Shown here: in pieces, positions 52,610-61,777 of the stretch
How the letters are laid out: each line of letters begins with the position of its first letter
Numbering within the stretch: position 1 is the first letter of the stretch
From: Pseudomonadota bacterium
GTDB lineage: Bacteria; Myxococcota_A; UBA796; CAJQPC01
Length of the DNA: 64,000 bases
Assembly (NCBI GenBank): GCA_024228935.1
Contig: JAAESX010000099.1
Coordinates: 1 to 64,000 of the forward strand
Reading direction: 5' to 3'
The notes under the pieces: model-generated
Told to the model about the DNA's origin: nothing
The model's database searches: none
Seen by the model: the letters and a program-made list of their open reading frames with translations, nothing else
Position numbers and translations under genes: made by a program

Positions 52610-55600
52610 TGTTGCTGTTCCTGTCGCTCGTACACGCCGAGGTTCCCCTCCCCATCCAGCCCGAGTGTGGCGAGCCCGACCGGCTGGACCTGTGCCCGGC
52701 GGACATGGGCCAGGACTGGGCGCTCCTGAGCTGGGTGCCCTCGGACTGGACCGAGGTCGACCCCGCCGAGACGGCGACCGGCATCTCGGCCACCCACGCC
52801 TGGCGGACCACGACCGGGCGAACGGACGTCCTGCTGGCGGTGCTCGACAGCGGCATCCTGTGGGACGAGGAGCACGTCCGCCGGAAGCACTTCCTGAACG
52901 TCGGTGAGCTGCCCCTGCCCCAGGACGCAGACGGCGTCGAGAGCACCACGCACGACCTGGACGAGAACGGCGTCGTGAACGTCGTGGACTACGAACAGGA
53001 CCCCCGCGTGGCCTGGGATCTGGCGCCGCACGGTCACCCCGATCTGCTCGATCCGGCTGACCTCATCCTGGCGTTCTCCGATGGCGTCGACGACGACGAC
53101 AACGGCTTCGTCGACGACGTCTCGGGCTGGGACTTCCTGTGGAACGACAACGACCCGTACGACGACACCGAGTTCGACCACGGCACGTACGAGGCCAAGG
53201 AGGCGGCCCAGGAAGGCGGCGACGAGACCGGCGGCATCGGCGTGTGCCCGAACTGCATGGTCCTGAGCATCCGCGTCTCGGACAGCTTCGTCGCGGACGG
53301 CAACCACTTCGGCGCCGGCGTGCTCTACGCGCTGGAGATGGACGCCGACATCGTGCAGGAGGCGCTCGGCACCCTCACCCACCCCGACTGGGTCACCGAG
53401 ACCATCTCGCGAGCGTGGGACTCGGGCGTGCTGGTCGTGGCCTCGGCCGCTGACGAGACGGCGTACCACCACAACTCTCCGGGCTGGGTCGACCGCACAC
53501 TGTACGTGCACGCGGTCGTGCCGAACGACGACGACAACCACGAGTCCTCGACGTTCCTGGCCAACAGCAACTGCACGAACCACGGCGCGCGGCTGCAGCT
53601 GTCGGCGTCGTCGACCGGGTGCAGCAGCGGCGCCACGGGCATGACGAGCGGGGCGGCTGGACTGCTGATCTCGGCCGCTCGCGACCAGGGCATCGAGCTC
53701 TCGCCTGGCCAGATCGTGCAGCTGTTCCAGCAGACCGCGGACGACGTCTGGCAGGAGCCGGATCCGAAGCTCTACCCGTCGAGCGAGGGCTGGGACCGCA
53801 CCTTCGGCTACGGCCGGCTGAACGTGGCGGCGGCGGTCGACCGGGTGGTGGCGGGTGACGTGCCCGAGTCCGTCGAGATCACCTCGCCCACATGGTTCGA
53901 GACCGTCTCTCCGGTCCGCCAGGACGCCGTCCAGATCACCGGGCTCAGCTCGGGCGAGTGGACGCTGGAGATGGGCTGGGGCGACGAGCCCACCGACTGG
54001 GAGGTCGTCGGCACGGGCTCCGGGGACGTGGACGTGTCCCTGGACCTCACCTCGCTCGACCACGACGCCGAGGCGGTCCCGCCCGTCTGGACCGGCGACG
54101 AGGACATCGTCGAGCGCGAGACCGCGGTCAACCTGCACACGCTCACGCTGCGCCTGAGCTCGGACGGCAGCGAGGCGCGGCGCGCGATCTACGTGCACCA
54201 CGACGCCGACTGGAAGGACGGGTTCCCTCAGCGGCTGGCCGGCTCGCTCGAGTCGAGCCCGGTGCTCGCGGACCTCGATGGAGACGGCGTCCTGGACGTG
54301 ATCCAGGCCGACGGCTCCGGAGCCATCCATGCACTGCACGGTGACGGGACGCCCGTGGCGGGATGGCCGGTGCAGACCGGGCTGTCGGACGAGTGGGACC
54401 CCGAGGAAGGGGCCAACCACCTGGGATCCGCCTGGTTCGCCGAGATGGACGTCCGCCAGGGGCTCATCGGCACGCTCGCCGTGGGGGACGTCGACGGCGA
54501 CGGCTCACCCGACGTGGTCGGTGGGACGCTGCAGGGGGAGCTCTGGGCCTGGTCGGCCTCGGGCGAGGTGCTTCCGGGCTTCCCGGTCGAGCCCGACCCG
54601 GTCACGTTCACGTCCCGGGACGCCCTGCTCGACGAAGGCTGGTTCGCGTCGCCCGCGCTCGGTGACATCGACGGAGACGGCACCCTGGACATCGTCGCCG
54701 CCGGCATGGACCAGCAGGTCTACGTCTTCGACGGCACGGGCGGCAAGGTGTCCGGCTTCCCCGTGCGCCTCGCCTACCCGGGGTACGAGGACCTGGCGAC
54801 GCGCATCGTCTCGAGCCCGGCGCTCGGAGATGTGGACGGCGACGGCGACCTGGACATCGCCGTCGGCACGAACGAGACGCTCAACGGGTTCAACGGGGCG
54901 ATCTACGTCGTCGACTCGGACGGCTCGGTGCTCCCCGGCTGGCCCCAGGCCGTGTTCGGCGCCTACACCCAGGCCCTGCCGTTCGTCGGCGAGGGCGTCC
55001 CCGTCTCACCGGCAATGGCCGACATGGACGGCGACGGCACCCTGGAGATCGCCGCGTGGACCCAGGCCGGCGAGTACAACGTCTTCGACCACGACGGCGA
55101 GCCTCACATGACGCCCGCCAAGTCGTTCGACGTCTACGGCGACGCCGCGACGCTGCGGGACGGCTCCAGCTTCCCGCTGATCAACAACCCGTCGTTCGGA
55201 GACCTGAACGGCGACGGGTTCCCCGAGCTCGTCAGCGGAGGCATGGGCTCGGAGTACGCCGTCGGCATGCTGTTCGACGGGCGTCGCGTCGAGTTCTCCC
55301 ACTCGCTGAACGCGTGGGATGGCCGGACCGGCGAGTTCCTGCCGGCGTTCCCTCGCGTCATGGAGGACCTGCAGTTCTTCGCGAACCCGGCTGTGGCCGA
55401 CGTCGACGGCGACCGCTGTCCCGAGATCATCACGGGAACGGGCGGCTTCCTGGTACACGCCATCGACGCCCAGGGGCGGCAGCCCACCGGCTGGCCGAAG
55501 CTCACGGGCCAGTGGAACATGGCGTCGCCCGCCGTCGGCGACATCGACGGCGACGGGTTCCTGGACGTGGTGACCGGCACGCGCGGCGGCTGGCTGTACG

Positions 55601-55815
55601 CGTGGACGACGACCTCGATCGCCGGAGCCACCGTCGAGTGGGCCGGGTTCGGCCACGACCCCCAGAACACCTCGAACCTCTCGACGCCCTTGCCCGACGG
55701 GTACAACGGCGGGTACCCGGACGCGCCGGAGAAGAAGTGTGGGTGTACGGCCGGGGCGCTCGCGCCGGGCTGGCTGGCGCTGCTGGTGCTGTTCGGGCTT
55801 CGTCGACGCGACTGA
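52609..55815 (+). CDS. Subtilase-like FG-GAP surface protein with MYXO-CTERM-type tail
   Basis: A 1068-residue secreted protein with a minimal signal (MLLFLSLVHA). Residues about 50-420 follow the S8 subtilase fold: Asp in LLAVLDSGILW, His in EFDHGTYEAKEAA, and the GTS-type Ser region reads SSGATGMTSGAAGLL, where Thr seems to replace the catalytic Ser. The C-terminal half has FG-GAP/VCBS repeats (LADLDGDGVLDVIQ, AVGDVDGDGSPDVVGG, ALGDIDGDGTLDIV). The tail CGCTAGALAPGWLALLVLFG plus RRRD fits MYXO-CTERM anchoring. It overlaps the MopE gene by one base. Confidence 0.87.
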
Positions 55816-55825
55816 TCGTTCCGCT

Positions 55826-55860
55826 TGCTGGTTTTCCAACATGGTGGTAGAAAACCAACA
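55826..55860. promoter_or_regulatory. Dyad operator abutting the BlaI start
   Basis: TGCTGGTTTTC (55826-55836) and GAAAACCAACA (55850-55860) form 11-bp arms with one mismatch around 13 bases; the inner 8 bp are perfect. The right arm ends on the A of the ATG. A BlaI-type dimer could bind here and repress its own operon. Classical BlaI sites use TACA/TGTA, so this is a different sequence. Confidence 0.6.
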
Positions 55861-56228
55861 TGCCAACAGCAGACCAGCTCAGCCGACGTGAACGCCAGGT
55901 CCTGGACGTGCTCTACGCCCAGGGCGCGAGCTCCGCGGTCCAGGTCCTGGGGCTGCTCGAGGATCCGCCCAGCAACTCGGCCATCCGCGCGCTGCTGCGC
56001 ACCATGGGTGAGAAGGGGCTGGTCCAGCGCCGCCGGGATGGGCCTCGGTTCCTGTACGAGCCGGTCGTCCCCGTCGAAGAGGCGTCGACCTCGGCGATGA
56101 AGCGACTCGTGTCCAGCTTCTTCGGAGGCTCGCCGGCACGCGCCGCGGTCGCGCTCTTGAAGCTCGACGACCAGCTCGACGCCGACGAGCGGGCCGAGCT
56201 CCGCAAGCTGATCGAGGACTCCGAGTGA
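55860..56228 (+). CDS. BlaI/MecI-type transcriptional repressor
   Basis: A 122-residue winged-helix repressor: recognition region LSRRERQVLDVLYAQGASSAVQVLGLL...NSAIRALLRTMGEKGLVQRRRDGPRFLYEP, then a C-terminal dimerisation part (STSAMKRLVSSFFGG...LDADERAELRKLIEDSE) typical of BlaI/MecI/CopY. It is normally inactivated by the M56 sensor encoded next. The M56 gene starts within its stop (GTGA). The ATG touches an inverted repeat that is the likely self-operator. Confidence 0.93.
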   Translation: MPTADQLSRRERQVLDVLYAQGASSAVQVLGLLEDPPSNSAIRALLRTMGEKGLVQRRRDGPRFLYEPVVPVEEASTSAMKRLVSSFFGGSPARAAVALLKLDDQLDADERAELRKLIEDSE

Positions 56229-57090
56229 GCGCTCCGTCGATCCACATCGGCCTGGGCATGCTGGCCGAGGTCGCCCTGGAGGCGGGGCTCGTCCTGGGCG
56301 TGGTCCAGGCGCTCGCAACCCAGGTGTCCCGTCCCGAACAGCGACACAGGCTGCGGGCTGCGGGCTGCGGGCTGCGGGGGTGCTGGCGCTGCCGGTGCTC
56401 GCCGGGCTCAGCCTGGCGGGGATCGCGCCGGTCGTCGAGGGGCCGAGCTGGCTCCTCGCGGTCTGGGCTGCGGGCGTCATCGCCTGTGTCGGGCCCCTGT
56501 TCGTCAGCCTCCTTCGCCTGACCTGGGCCAGCTCCAAGTCCGTCCCGGGTCCCGATGGCGCCCGCCTCTCCGACGCCATCCAGATGCCGCTGACCTGGGG
56601 TGTCGTCCGCCCGGTCGTCCTGCTCCCGACCACCGCGTCCGGCTGGCCCAGGGCCGAGGTCGAGATGGCGCTGGCCCACGAACAGGCCCACATCGCCCGG
56701 CGAGACTGGGCCGTGCAGTTCGCGACCGAGCTCATCTGCTCGATGTTGTGGTTCCACCCGTTCGCCTGGTGGGTCCGACGCGACCTGTTGCTGGACGCCG
56801 AGCTCGCCGCCGACCAGCGCGTGCTGGATCGCGGCGTCGCACCAGCCCGGTACGCCCGCAATCTGCTCGACCGCTTCGAGGGCGCACATCCTCCCGTGGC
56901 AGCGACGCCAGGCGGCCGTCCGTCCCAGCTGGGCGCGCGCATCCGAGCCGCCCTCGCTGGATCCGAGGGGCCACGCCGCGGCGCCCTCGTCCTCGTCCTC
57001 CTTCCCGTCCTGCTCGGGCTCGGCTTCTTCAGCCCGCTGCCCGAGGCACCCGCCCCGACCTGCAACCCGACGCTCCCGGAGTCCCCGTGA
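56225..57090 (+). pseudogene. BlaR1/M56-type sensor protease split by a heptamer repeat
   Basis: GTG 56225 starts VSAPSIHIGLGMLAEVALEAG, a first membrane span. After RHRLRAAG the frame is lost in four copies of CTGCGGG (56351-56378). The main part continues in another frame from about 56380: further spans, the M56 zinc site LAHEQAHIARRDWAVQ, FHPFAWWVRRDLLLDAELAADQ with the Glu ligand, and a final span (VLVLLPVLLGLGFF). Two or five copies would restore the frame (283 residues with two, reading HRLRAAGVLALPVLAG). With four, only reinitiation at GTG 56380 gives a product, lacking the first span. Either phase variation or decay. Confidence 0.78.
56351..56378 (+). repeat. Heptanucleotide tandem repeat (CTGCGGG)4
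   Basis: Four exact 7-bp copies inside the M56 coding region. Because 7 is not a multiple of 3, each gain or loss changes the frame; 2 or 5 copies put the two halves in frame. Confidence 0.92.
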
Positions 57091-57650
57091 CCCTCGCCCT
57101 CCTCTTCGCCCTCGCCTGTGACGTCCACGCGGACCAGGTCGAGCCTGAAGCGCCGGCTCCCGAGGACCCGATGTCCTACGTCGAGCACGGGACGCAAGGG
57201 ATGCAGGAGTTCGAGGCGACCGTGGCGATGCTGCCGCCGGATCAGCTGGCCGAGGCCCACGCCTCGGCGAAGACACTCACCACCACGTGCCCGTACAACG
57301 GCGCCAGCGTACAGCTGATGGGCACGCTCATCGACCAGGTCCCGGCCGACAGCGCGACGCGCGAGGGCGTCGACTCGATGGCCCGCATACTGGCGCAGCT
57401 GCAGCTCGACGGCGGCGCCCACTCGATCGACGACACGCGGATGCGGCTCGACCGCGTCGACCCGGCGGTCCAGCTGCTGACCAACGAAGAGACCGCGACC
57501 ATCGAGAGCTCGGGCGCCGAGATGCTGCGCTACACCGGCGTCCAGTGGCCGCCCAAGGGGGCGTACGTCAACTGGAAGGACCAGCTCCGAGCCGAGGGTC
57601 ACACCGAGCTCGCCAGCCTCATCGAGCTGGCCATGGAGAACCGCTACTGA
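57087..57650 (+). CDS. Small lipoprotein downstream of the BlaI/M56 pair
   Basis: A 187-residue predicted lipoprotein (VTLALLFALAC) with an acidic Pro/Glu linker and a helical body (MSYVEHGTQGMQEFEATVAML, EGVDSMARILAQLQLDGGAHS). Two Cys (DVHAD region Cys and TTCPYNG) are the only ones apart from the lipobox. No known family. GTG 57087 overlaps the M56 stop (GTGA), so it is probably under BlaI control and may be the output of that system. Confidence 0.7.
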   Translation: MTLALLFALACDVHADQVEPEAPAPEDPMSYVEHGTQGMQEFEATVAMLPPDQLAEAHASAKTLTTTCPYNGASVQLMGTLIDQVPADSATREGVDSMARILAQLQLDGGAHSIDDTRMRLDRVDPAVQLLTNEETATIESSGAEMLRYTGVQWPPKGAYVNWKDQLRAEGHTELASLIELAMENRY

Positions 57651-57666
57651 TCGGCCCGGTGGCTGC

Positions 57667-59328
57667 CTAACGCTGGTTCGCGTCGACCCAGCCCAGCAGC
57701 TCGTCGATCCGCTCGTCCAGGAGCGGCGCCGTCTGGGGACCCAGGGAGTTCGTCTCCTCGTAGTGGTCCCCCTCGGGCTCCTCGAACCACGGCTGGGCGG
57801 CGTCCAGCTCGAAGTCGTACGGCGGGATGATGTAGCCGAGCTCGTCGTTGGCCAGGTTCAGGATCCACACGTGCTCGCCGGGGACCTTCTCCTTCCAGAA
57901 CGGGCCCTCGGGCGCGAGCGACAGGTCCGGCGGGTTCAGGTTGTCGTCGGAGATGACGTCGTCGTAGGTGGTGCCGATCTTCGAGCCGTCGTAGCCGCCG
58001 ACCGCCAGCTCCGGCAGGACCTCGCCCGGGATGGTCAGCATCTCGATGGGGCCGACCCGGATGAGGTCGATCTCCGTGTAGACGACGGGAGTGTTGTCCT
58101 CGTCGATCGGCTCGGCCGGGTCCCACTCGAAGATCTCGCGGTCGATGATCCCGGTCAGGAACATGGCCTGGAAGCCGTAGTTGTCGACGGGTAGCGAGAA
58201 GCGGCTCTGGGCGAACGCCACACCGGCGTCGGTGACCACCTGGCCGTTCTCGATGGCGTCGAGGGCCATCTCGGCCTTGGTCTTGCCGATGGCGTCGGTC
58301 TTCTCGAAGGTGTACTCGCGCCGCTCGATGCCGTCGCCGTCGGTGTTCGTGATGCCGAGCGGCGTCATCATCCCGCCGACGTTGGCGGTCAGGAAGATGC
58401 TGGTCCCGCCGAGCCCCTCGCGGGTGTAGCTGTCGTAGACCACGCCGTTCTCGAGCGCGTCGCGCAGCGCCCACACGTAGTCAGCGGTGATGAGGCCGTT
58501 CTCGTCGGCCATCGCCTCGGGGTGGTTGCCAAAGTGGGACAGGCTGACGATGGTCTCACCGGACGTGTCCTGGAACCACGCGGCGTTGAGCGCGGTGTCG
58601 ACGCACTTGGGGTCGCGCTTGTCCTGGAGCACGTTCAGGATGCCGATCTCGGCGTAGCTCGCGGCGTCGACCGAGCCGACCGTGAACGTGCCGACTTCGC
58701 GCACGTCGTCCGAGGCCAGCGTCAACGCCTCGACGGTCTGGCCGACCACATAGGCGCGGTAGTCCTTCGTGTAGCCGGACTTCGTCTCGGTCTTGCCCCA
58801 GAGCCCGAGCGTGTCGGGGCCCTCGTGCGTGTGGGTCGAGAGGATGGTCACGTGGTCCAGGTCCAGCGCTGCGGCGGCTTCGCGGGTCTCCTCGACTTCG
58901 GGGTTCATCCAGCCGACCAGGTCGAGGACGACGACGCCCACGCGCACATCGCCCTGCTCGAAGATGACGGCGCGGGCGGACAGATCGTCTCGCACACCCT
59001 GCGCTGGACGGTTGTTCTGGAAGCCGGCCATCCAGACGGCCTGGAAGACGCCATCGCCCTCCCCTTCGTCGGGTCCAGGGTAGCCGTCGTCGCCGTCGCA
59101 CAGGCGGTCGCAGCCGCAGTCGAGGAACTCCTCGCCGTCGTCGAGCTCGGCGTTCATGTCGCCCGTGTCGACCCACGACTCGAAGCAGGTGGGTGTGATC
59201 GAGGCCACGCCGGCGCCGACGGCCAGCGTGCCCGAGCCCATGGCGTCGCTGGTGGGGGCGAACGCAGCGTCGCCGGAGTCGAGGACGGCGTCGTCCTTCG
59301 TGCACGAGATGAGCGTGAGGAACAGCAT
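57667..59328 (-). CDS. Neutral-ceramidase-like hydrolase lipoprotein
   Basis: A 553-residue predicted lipoprotein (MLFLTLISC) with a neutral/alkaline ceramidase N-terminal-like domain: VGAGVASITPTCFESW, RAVIFEQGDVRVGVVVLDLVGW and the metal-site ILSTHTHEGPDTLGLWG, then LSHFGNHPEAMADENGLITADY and TIPGEVLPELAVGGYDG. In Pseudomonas ceramidase the nucleophile is Ser in a GDVSPN loop; here the matching region reads TANVGGMMTPLG, so Ser may be Thr or the reaction may differ. A Cys/Asp-rich loop (CGCDRLCDGDDGY) is near residue 70. First gene read from the far end of a three-gene operon with the PLP and START genes. Confidence 0.75.
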   Translation of the reverse strand: MLFLTLISCTKDDAVLDSGDAAFAPTSDAMGSGTLAVGAGVASITPTCFESWVDTGDMNAELDDGEEFLDCGCDRLCDGDDGYPGPDEGEGDGVFQAVWMAGFQNNRPAQGVRDDLSARAVIFEQGDVRVGVVVLDLVGWMNPEVEETREAAAALDLDHVTILSTHTHEGPDTLGLWGKTETKSGYTKDYRAYVVGQTVEALTLASDDVREVGTFTVGSVDAASYAEIGILNVLQDKRDPKCVDTALNAAWFQDTSGETIVSLSHFGNHPEAMADENGLITADYVWALRDALENGVVYDSYTREGLGGTSIFLTANVGGMMTPLGITNTDGDGIERREYTFEKTDAIGKTKAEMALDAIENGQVVTDAGVAFAQSRFSLPVDNYGFQAMFLTGIIDREIFEWDPAEPIDEDNTPVVYTEIDLIRVGPIEMLTIPGEVLPELAVGGYDGSKIGTTYDDVISDDNLNPPDLSLAPEGPFWKEKVPGEHVWILNLANDELGYIIPPYDFELDAAQPWFEEPEGDHYEETNSLGPQTAPLLDERIDELLGWVDANQR

Positions 59329-59339
59329 GAGCGCCCCTA

Positions 59340-60497
59340 TCAGAGAAAGCACTGCCCGTCCCCGCGATAGGTCGGCTCGGACGCCTCGATCCGTCCACCG
59401 CGCACGAGCTCGTACCGGCTGAACCGCTCGGCCAGCTCGCCCGCCTTGGCATGGCGGAAGAGCACCGTGTCGCCGATGGAGAGCGAGGTCCCACGAGGCA
59501 CGCGGAGGGGCGTCTGGACCTCGCCGGCGCCTTCGATCGAGACGTACTCGAGCCCAGGCGGGAAGACGGGGAGCGGGACACGGTCCCAGCCCGGCTCGCC
59601 CGAGGCGATGTAGCCCCCACCGAGACACGTGGCGTAGCCGGGGTCGCTCACGCGGCAGACCTCGAGCGCGAAGTACGCCGCTGGCTCGAGCTCGGTCCCG
59701 GCGTACCAGGAGAACAGGTGGCTGCACACGAAGCCGCTGCCCGCCGTCATCTCGGTGCAGCTCGGGTCGGCCCCGGTCGAGGCCAGGCTGCCGGTCCCAC
59801 CGCCGTTGACCAGCGGGACGTCGAAGCCGTCCCCGCGCAACGCGTCGACGACCTGGCCACGCACGACCGCGACGTCGGGGATGGAGAGCCGCTTGAGCAA
59901 CCGCTTGGCCGGGTTCAGCGCCCGCGCGAACGGGTTGTCGTCCGGGAGCCCCGCGATGTGGCCCTCGTACCCCATCACGCCGGCGACCTGGACGCCGGCA
60001 TCCCGACAGGCCCTGGCCACGACGAGCGCGTCGGCCCCGCCGCGAATGGGGCTCCGCCGACTGCCCAGGTGCTGGCCGACCCGGCGATAGCTGACGTCGA
60101 CCTCGAGGATGGCGCCCACATCCAGTCCGGCGAGCAGCGGCACGTGCTCGAGCGAGTCGATGACCAGGGTGGTCCGGGCCGGCGCGGCGGCGAGGCACTC
60201 GATCTTGTCGCGCGACGAGGTCGGGTACGCGACGAGCAGGTCGTCGAACCCCTGCTCGGCCAGGAAGACGGCCTCGTCGCAGGTGAAGCACATCAGGCCC
60301 GAGAAGACGGGGGCCCCCCGCTCGAGGATCCGTCGGAGCAGACCCACGTGGCGGACGGACTTGCTGGCGACACGCAGCGTCTTCCCGGTCGGCTCGACCT
60401 GGGCACGGATGCGGTCGATGTTCCGGTCCAGCGCGTCCAGATCGACCAGGGCCGCGGGCAGCTCGACGCCGGCGAGCGCGTCGACGAGGTGTCTCAC
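59340..60497 (-). CDS. Fold-III PLP amino acid deaminase/aldolase-like enzyme
   Basis: A 385-residue protein of the alanine-racemase/D-threonine-aldolase superfamily. The barrel starts LPAALVDLDALDRNIDRI, and the PLP lysine is expected in TLRVASKSVRHVGLL. LEVDVSYRRVGQHLGSRRSP, GVMGYEGHIAGL and VNGGGTGS (phosphate loop) fit COG3616. Members cleave or deaminate beta-hydroxy amino acids. GTG 60497 overlaps the START gene stop (GTGA); a longer upstream frame is a shadow. Its place between ceramidase-like and START genes suggests a 2-amino-3-hydroxy substrate, by inference only. Confidence 0.85.
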   Translation of the reverse strand: MRHLVDALAGVELPAALVDLDALDRNIDRIRAQVEPTGKTLRVASKSVRHVGLLRRILERGAPVFSGLMCFTCDEAVFLAEQGFDDLLVAYPTSSRDKIECLAAAPARTTLVIDSLEHVPLLAGLDVGAILEVDVSYRRVGQHLGSRRSPIRGGADALVVARACRDAGVQVAGVMGYEGHIAGLPDDNPFARALNPAKRLLKRLSIPDVAVVRGQVVDALRGDGFDVPLVNGGGTGSLASTGADPSCTEMTAGSGFVCSHLFSWYAGTELEPAAYFALEVCRVSDPGYATCLGGGYIASGEPGWDRVPLPVFPPGLEYVSIEGAGEVQTPLRVPRGTSLSIGDTVLFRHAKAGELAERFSRYELVRGGRIEASEPTYRGDGQCFL

Positions 60498-61159
60498 AGT
60501 GCGGGACGGACGAAGGTCATCATGTTGTCGGGGAGCGTCTTGCCCGAGACGGTCGCGTACATGCCCGCGGGGACATTGCCGCCCGGATGGGTGACCGTCC
60601 GGTAGGTCATCCGCGTCGTGCCGTCGGCCAGCGGCTCCCACTCCCAGCTGCCGTACGTCAGCGCGACCAGGACCGCGTCGGGGTACCGCGTCTGCAGATC
60701 GGTCACGATGTCGGGGTACTTCGCGGCGGCGTCGAAGCTCGACCAGGCGCGCTTGTGGTGACCGTCGGTGCCGCCGACGTCCTTCGTCGTGATGGTCGTG
60801 TTGAACCAGTACCGCTCGCTGATGAACGGACCGGGCGACTTGGCGACCTCGAAGAACCAGTCCTGCTTGCCTTCCGCCTCGATGAGCGTCGACTCGTGCA
60901 GGTGCTTGCTGTGCTTGTCGTGGTTCTCCAGATCCGCGACCAGCTCGTACACCGCGTCGACGTCGACCGAGGCGTCCAGGATGAGCACGCCCTTGAAGGC
61001 TTCGAGCCCGAGCGAGGGCACGGACTTCTTGTAGACCGTCACGCCCTCGGCGTTCTCAGCCGTGTGGAGGGCCCAGCCGGACTCGTCGTCCAGCGTCTTG
61101 TGGATGGCCTTCGGATCCGCGCCGAACGCGCCCCCGATCGAGAGAAGGAGCTGGAGCAT
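60494..61159 (-). CDS. Exported START-domain lipid-binding protein
   Basis: A 221-residue protein with a short signal (MLQLLLSIGGAFG) and a START/SRPBCC domain: GVTVYKKSVPSLGLEAFKGVLILDASVDVDAVYELVADLENHDKHSKHL, FEVAKSPGPFISERYWFNTT and a C-terminal helix (PAGMYATVSGKTLPDNMMTFVR). START domains bind sterols, phospholipids or ceramide in a deep pocket. It begins the minus-strand operon and is divergent from the TetR gene across a large dyad. A periplasmic lipid carrier is the natural inference. Confidence 0.88.
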   Translation of the reverse strand: MLQLLLSIGGAFGADPKAIHKTLDDESGWALHTAENAEGVTVYKKSVPSLGLEAFKGVLILDASVDVDAVYELVADLENHDKHSKHLHESTLIEAEGKQDWFFEVAKSPGPFISERYWFNTTITTKDVGGTDGHHKRAWSSFDAAAKYPDIVTDLQTRYPDAVLVALTYGSWEWEPLADGTTRMTYRTVTHPGGNVPAGMYATVSGKTLPDNMMTFVRPAL

Positions 61160-61178
61160 GTTTTTCGCCTAATCGAAC

Positions 61179-61210
61179 TGGCACCGGGTGACAAGTGACA
61201 CCGGGTGCCA
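61179..61210. promoter_or_regulatory. 32-bp dyad, likely TetR operator
   Basis: TGGCACCGGGTG and CACCGGGTGCCA are 12-bp arms with one mismatch around ACAAGTGA, centred between the START and TetR genes. An inner near-palindrome GGTGACAAGTGACACC is of typical TetR-site size. Binding here could control both divergent operons. Confidence 0.65.
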
Positions 61211-61222
61211 TATGTTCCCGGC

Positions 61223-61777
61223 ATGACGCCGGTGACACGTGAACGCAAGAAGCAGAACACGCGGGAGGCCCTGATCGCATCCGCGATGGAGCTGTTCGCG
61301 CTGCGCGGGTACGACGCGGTCACCGTCGACGACATCGCCGCACACGCCGGCGTCTCTCGTCGCACCGCGTTTCGCTACTTCCCCAAGAAGGACATGCTGG
61401 CCTTCCCTCGCCAGCCCGAACGCCTCGAGCTGTTCCGCGAGCTGCTCGGCGACGGGAACGACCTGACCGCGGTGCGCACCGCCCTGCTCGGCATGGCCCC
61501 CCACTACACGGCCAACCGGGACGAGGCGCTCGCCCAGTACCGGATGGTCCAGGCGAGCCCGGCCTTGATCGGGCGCGAGATCGAGCTCGACGTGGCCTGG
61601 GAACAGGCCATCGCCGAAGCGCTCACCGACCGATCGCCCATCGCCGCCCGGTTCTGGGCAGGCGCCGCCGTCGGACTCACCCGAGCGGTGCTGCGCGAGT
61701 GGTTCGCGCACGGCGCCGTCGACGACCTCCACACCATGGCGGGCGACGCCATGACCATCCTCCAGGACACGCCATGA
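61223..61777 (+). CDS. TetR-family transcriptional regulator
   Basis: A 184-residue regulator. The N-terminal helix-turn-helix is clear (TREALIASAMELFALRGYDAVTVDDIAAHAGVSRRTAFRYFPKKDML). The C-terminal ligand domain ends VGLTRAVLREWFAHGAVDDLHTMAGDAM. ATG 61223 is preferred to GTG 61205, which lies inside the dyad. The stop overlaps the next ATG (ATGA). The effector is probably a lipid or fatty compound given the neighbours. Confidence 0.92.
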   Translation: MTPVTRERKKQNTREALIASAMELFALRGYDAVTVDDIAAHAGVSRRTAFRYFPKKDMLAFPRQPERLELFRELLGDGNDLTAVRTALLGMAPHYTANRDEALAQYRMVQASPALIGREIELDVAWEQAIAEALTDRSPIAARFWAGAAVGLTRAVLREWFAHGAVDDLHTMAGDAMTILQDTP

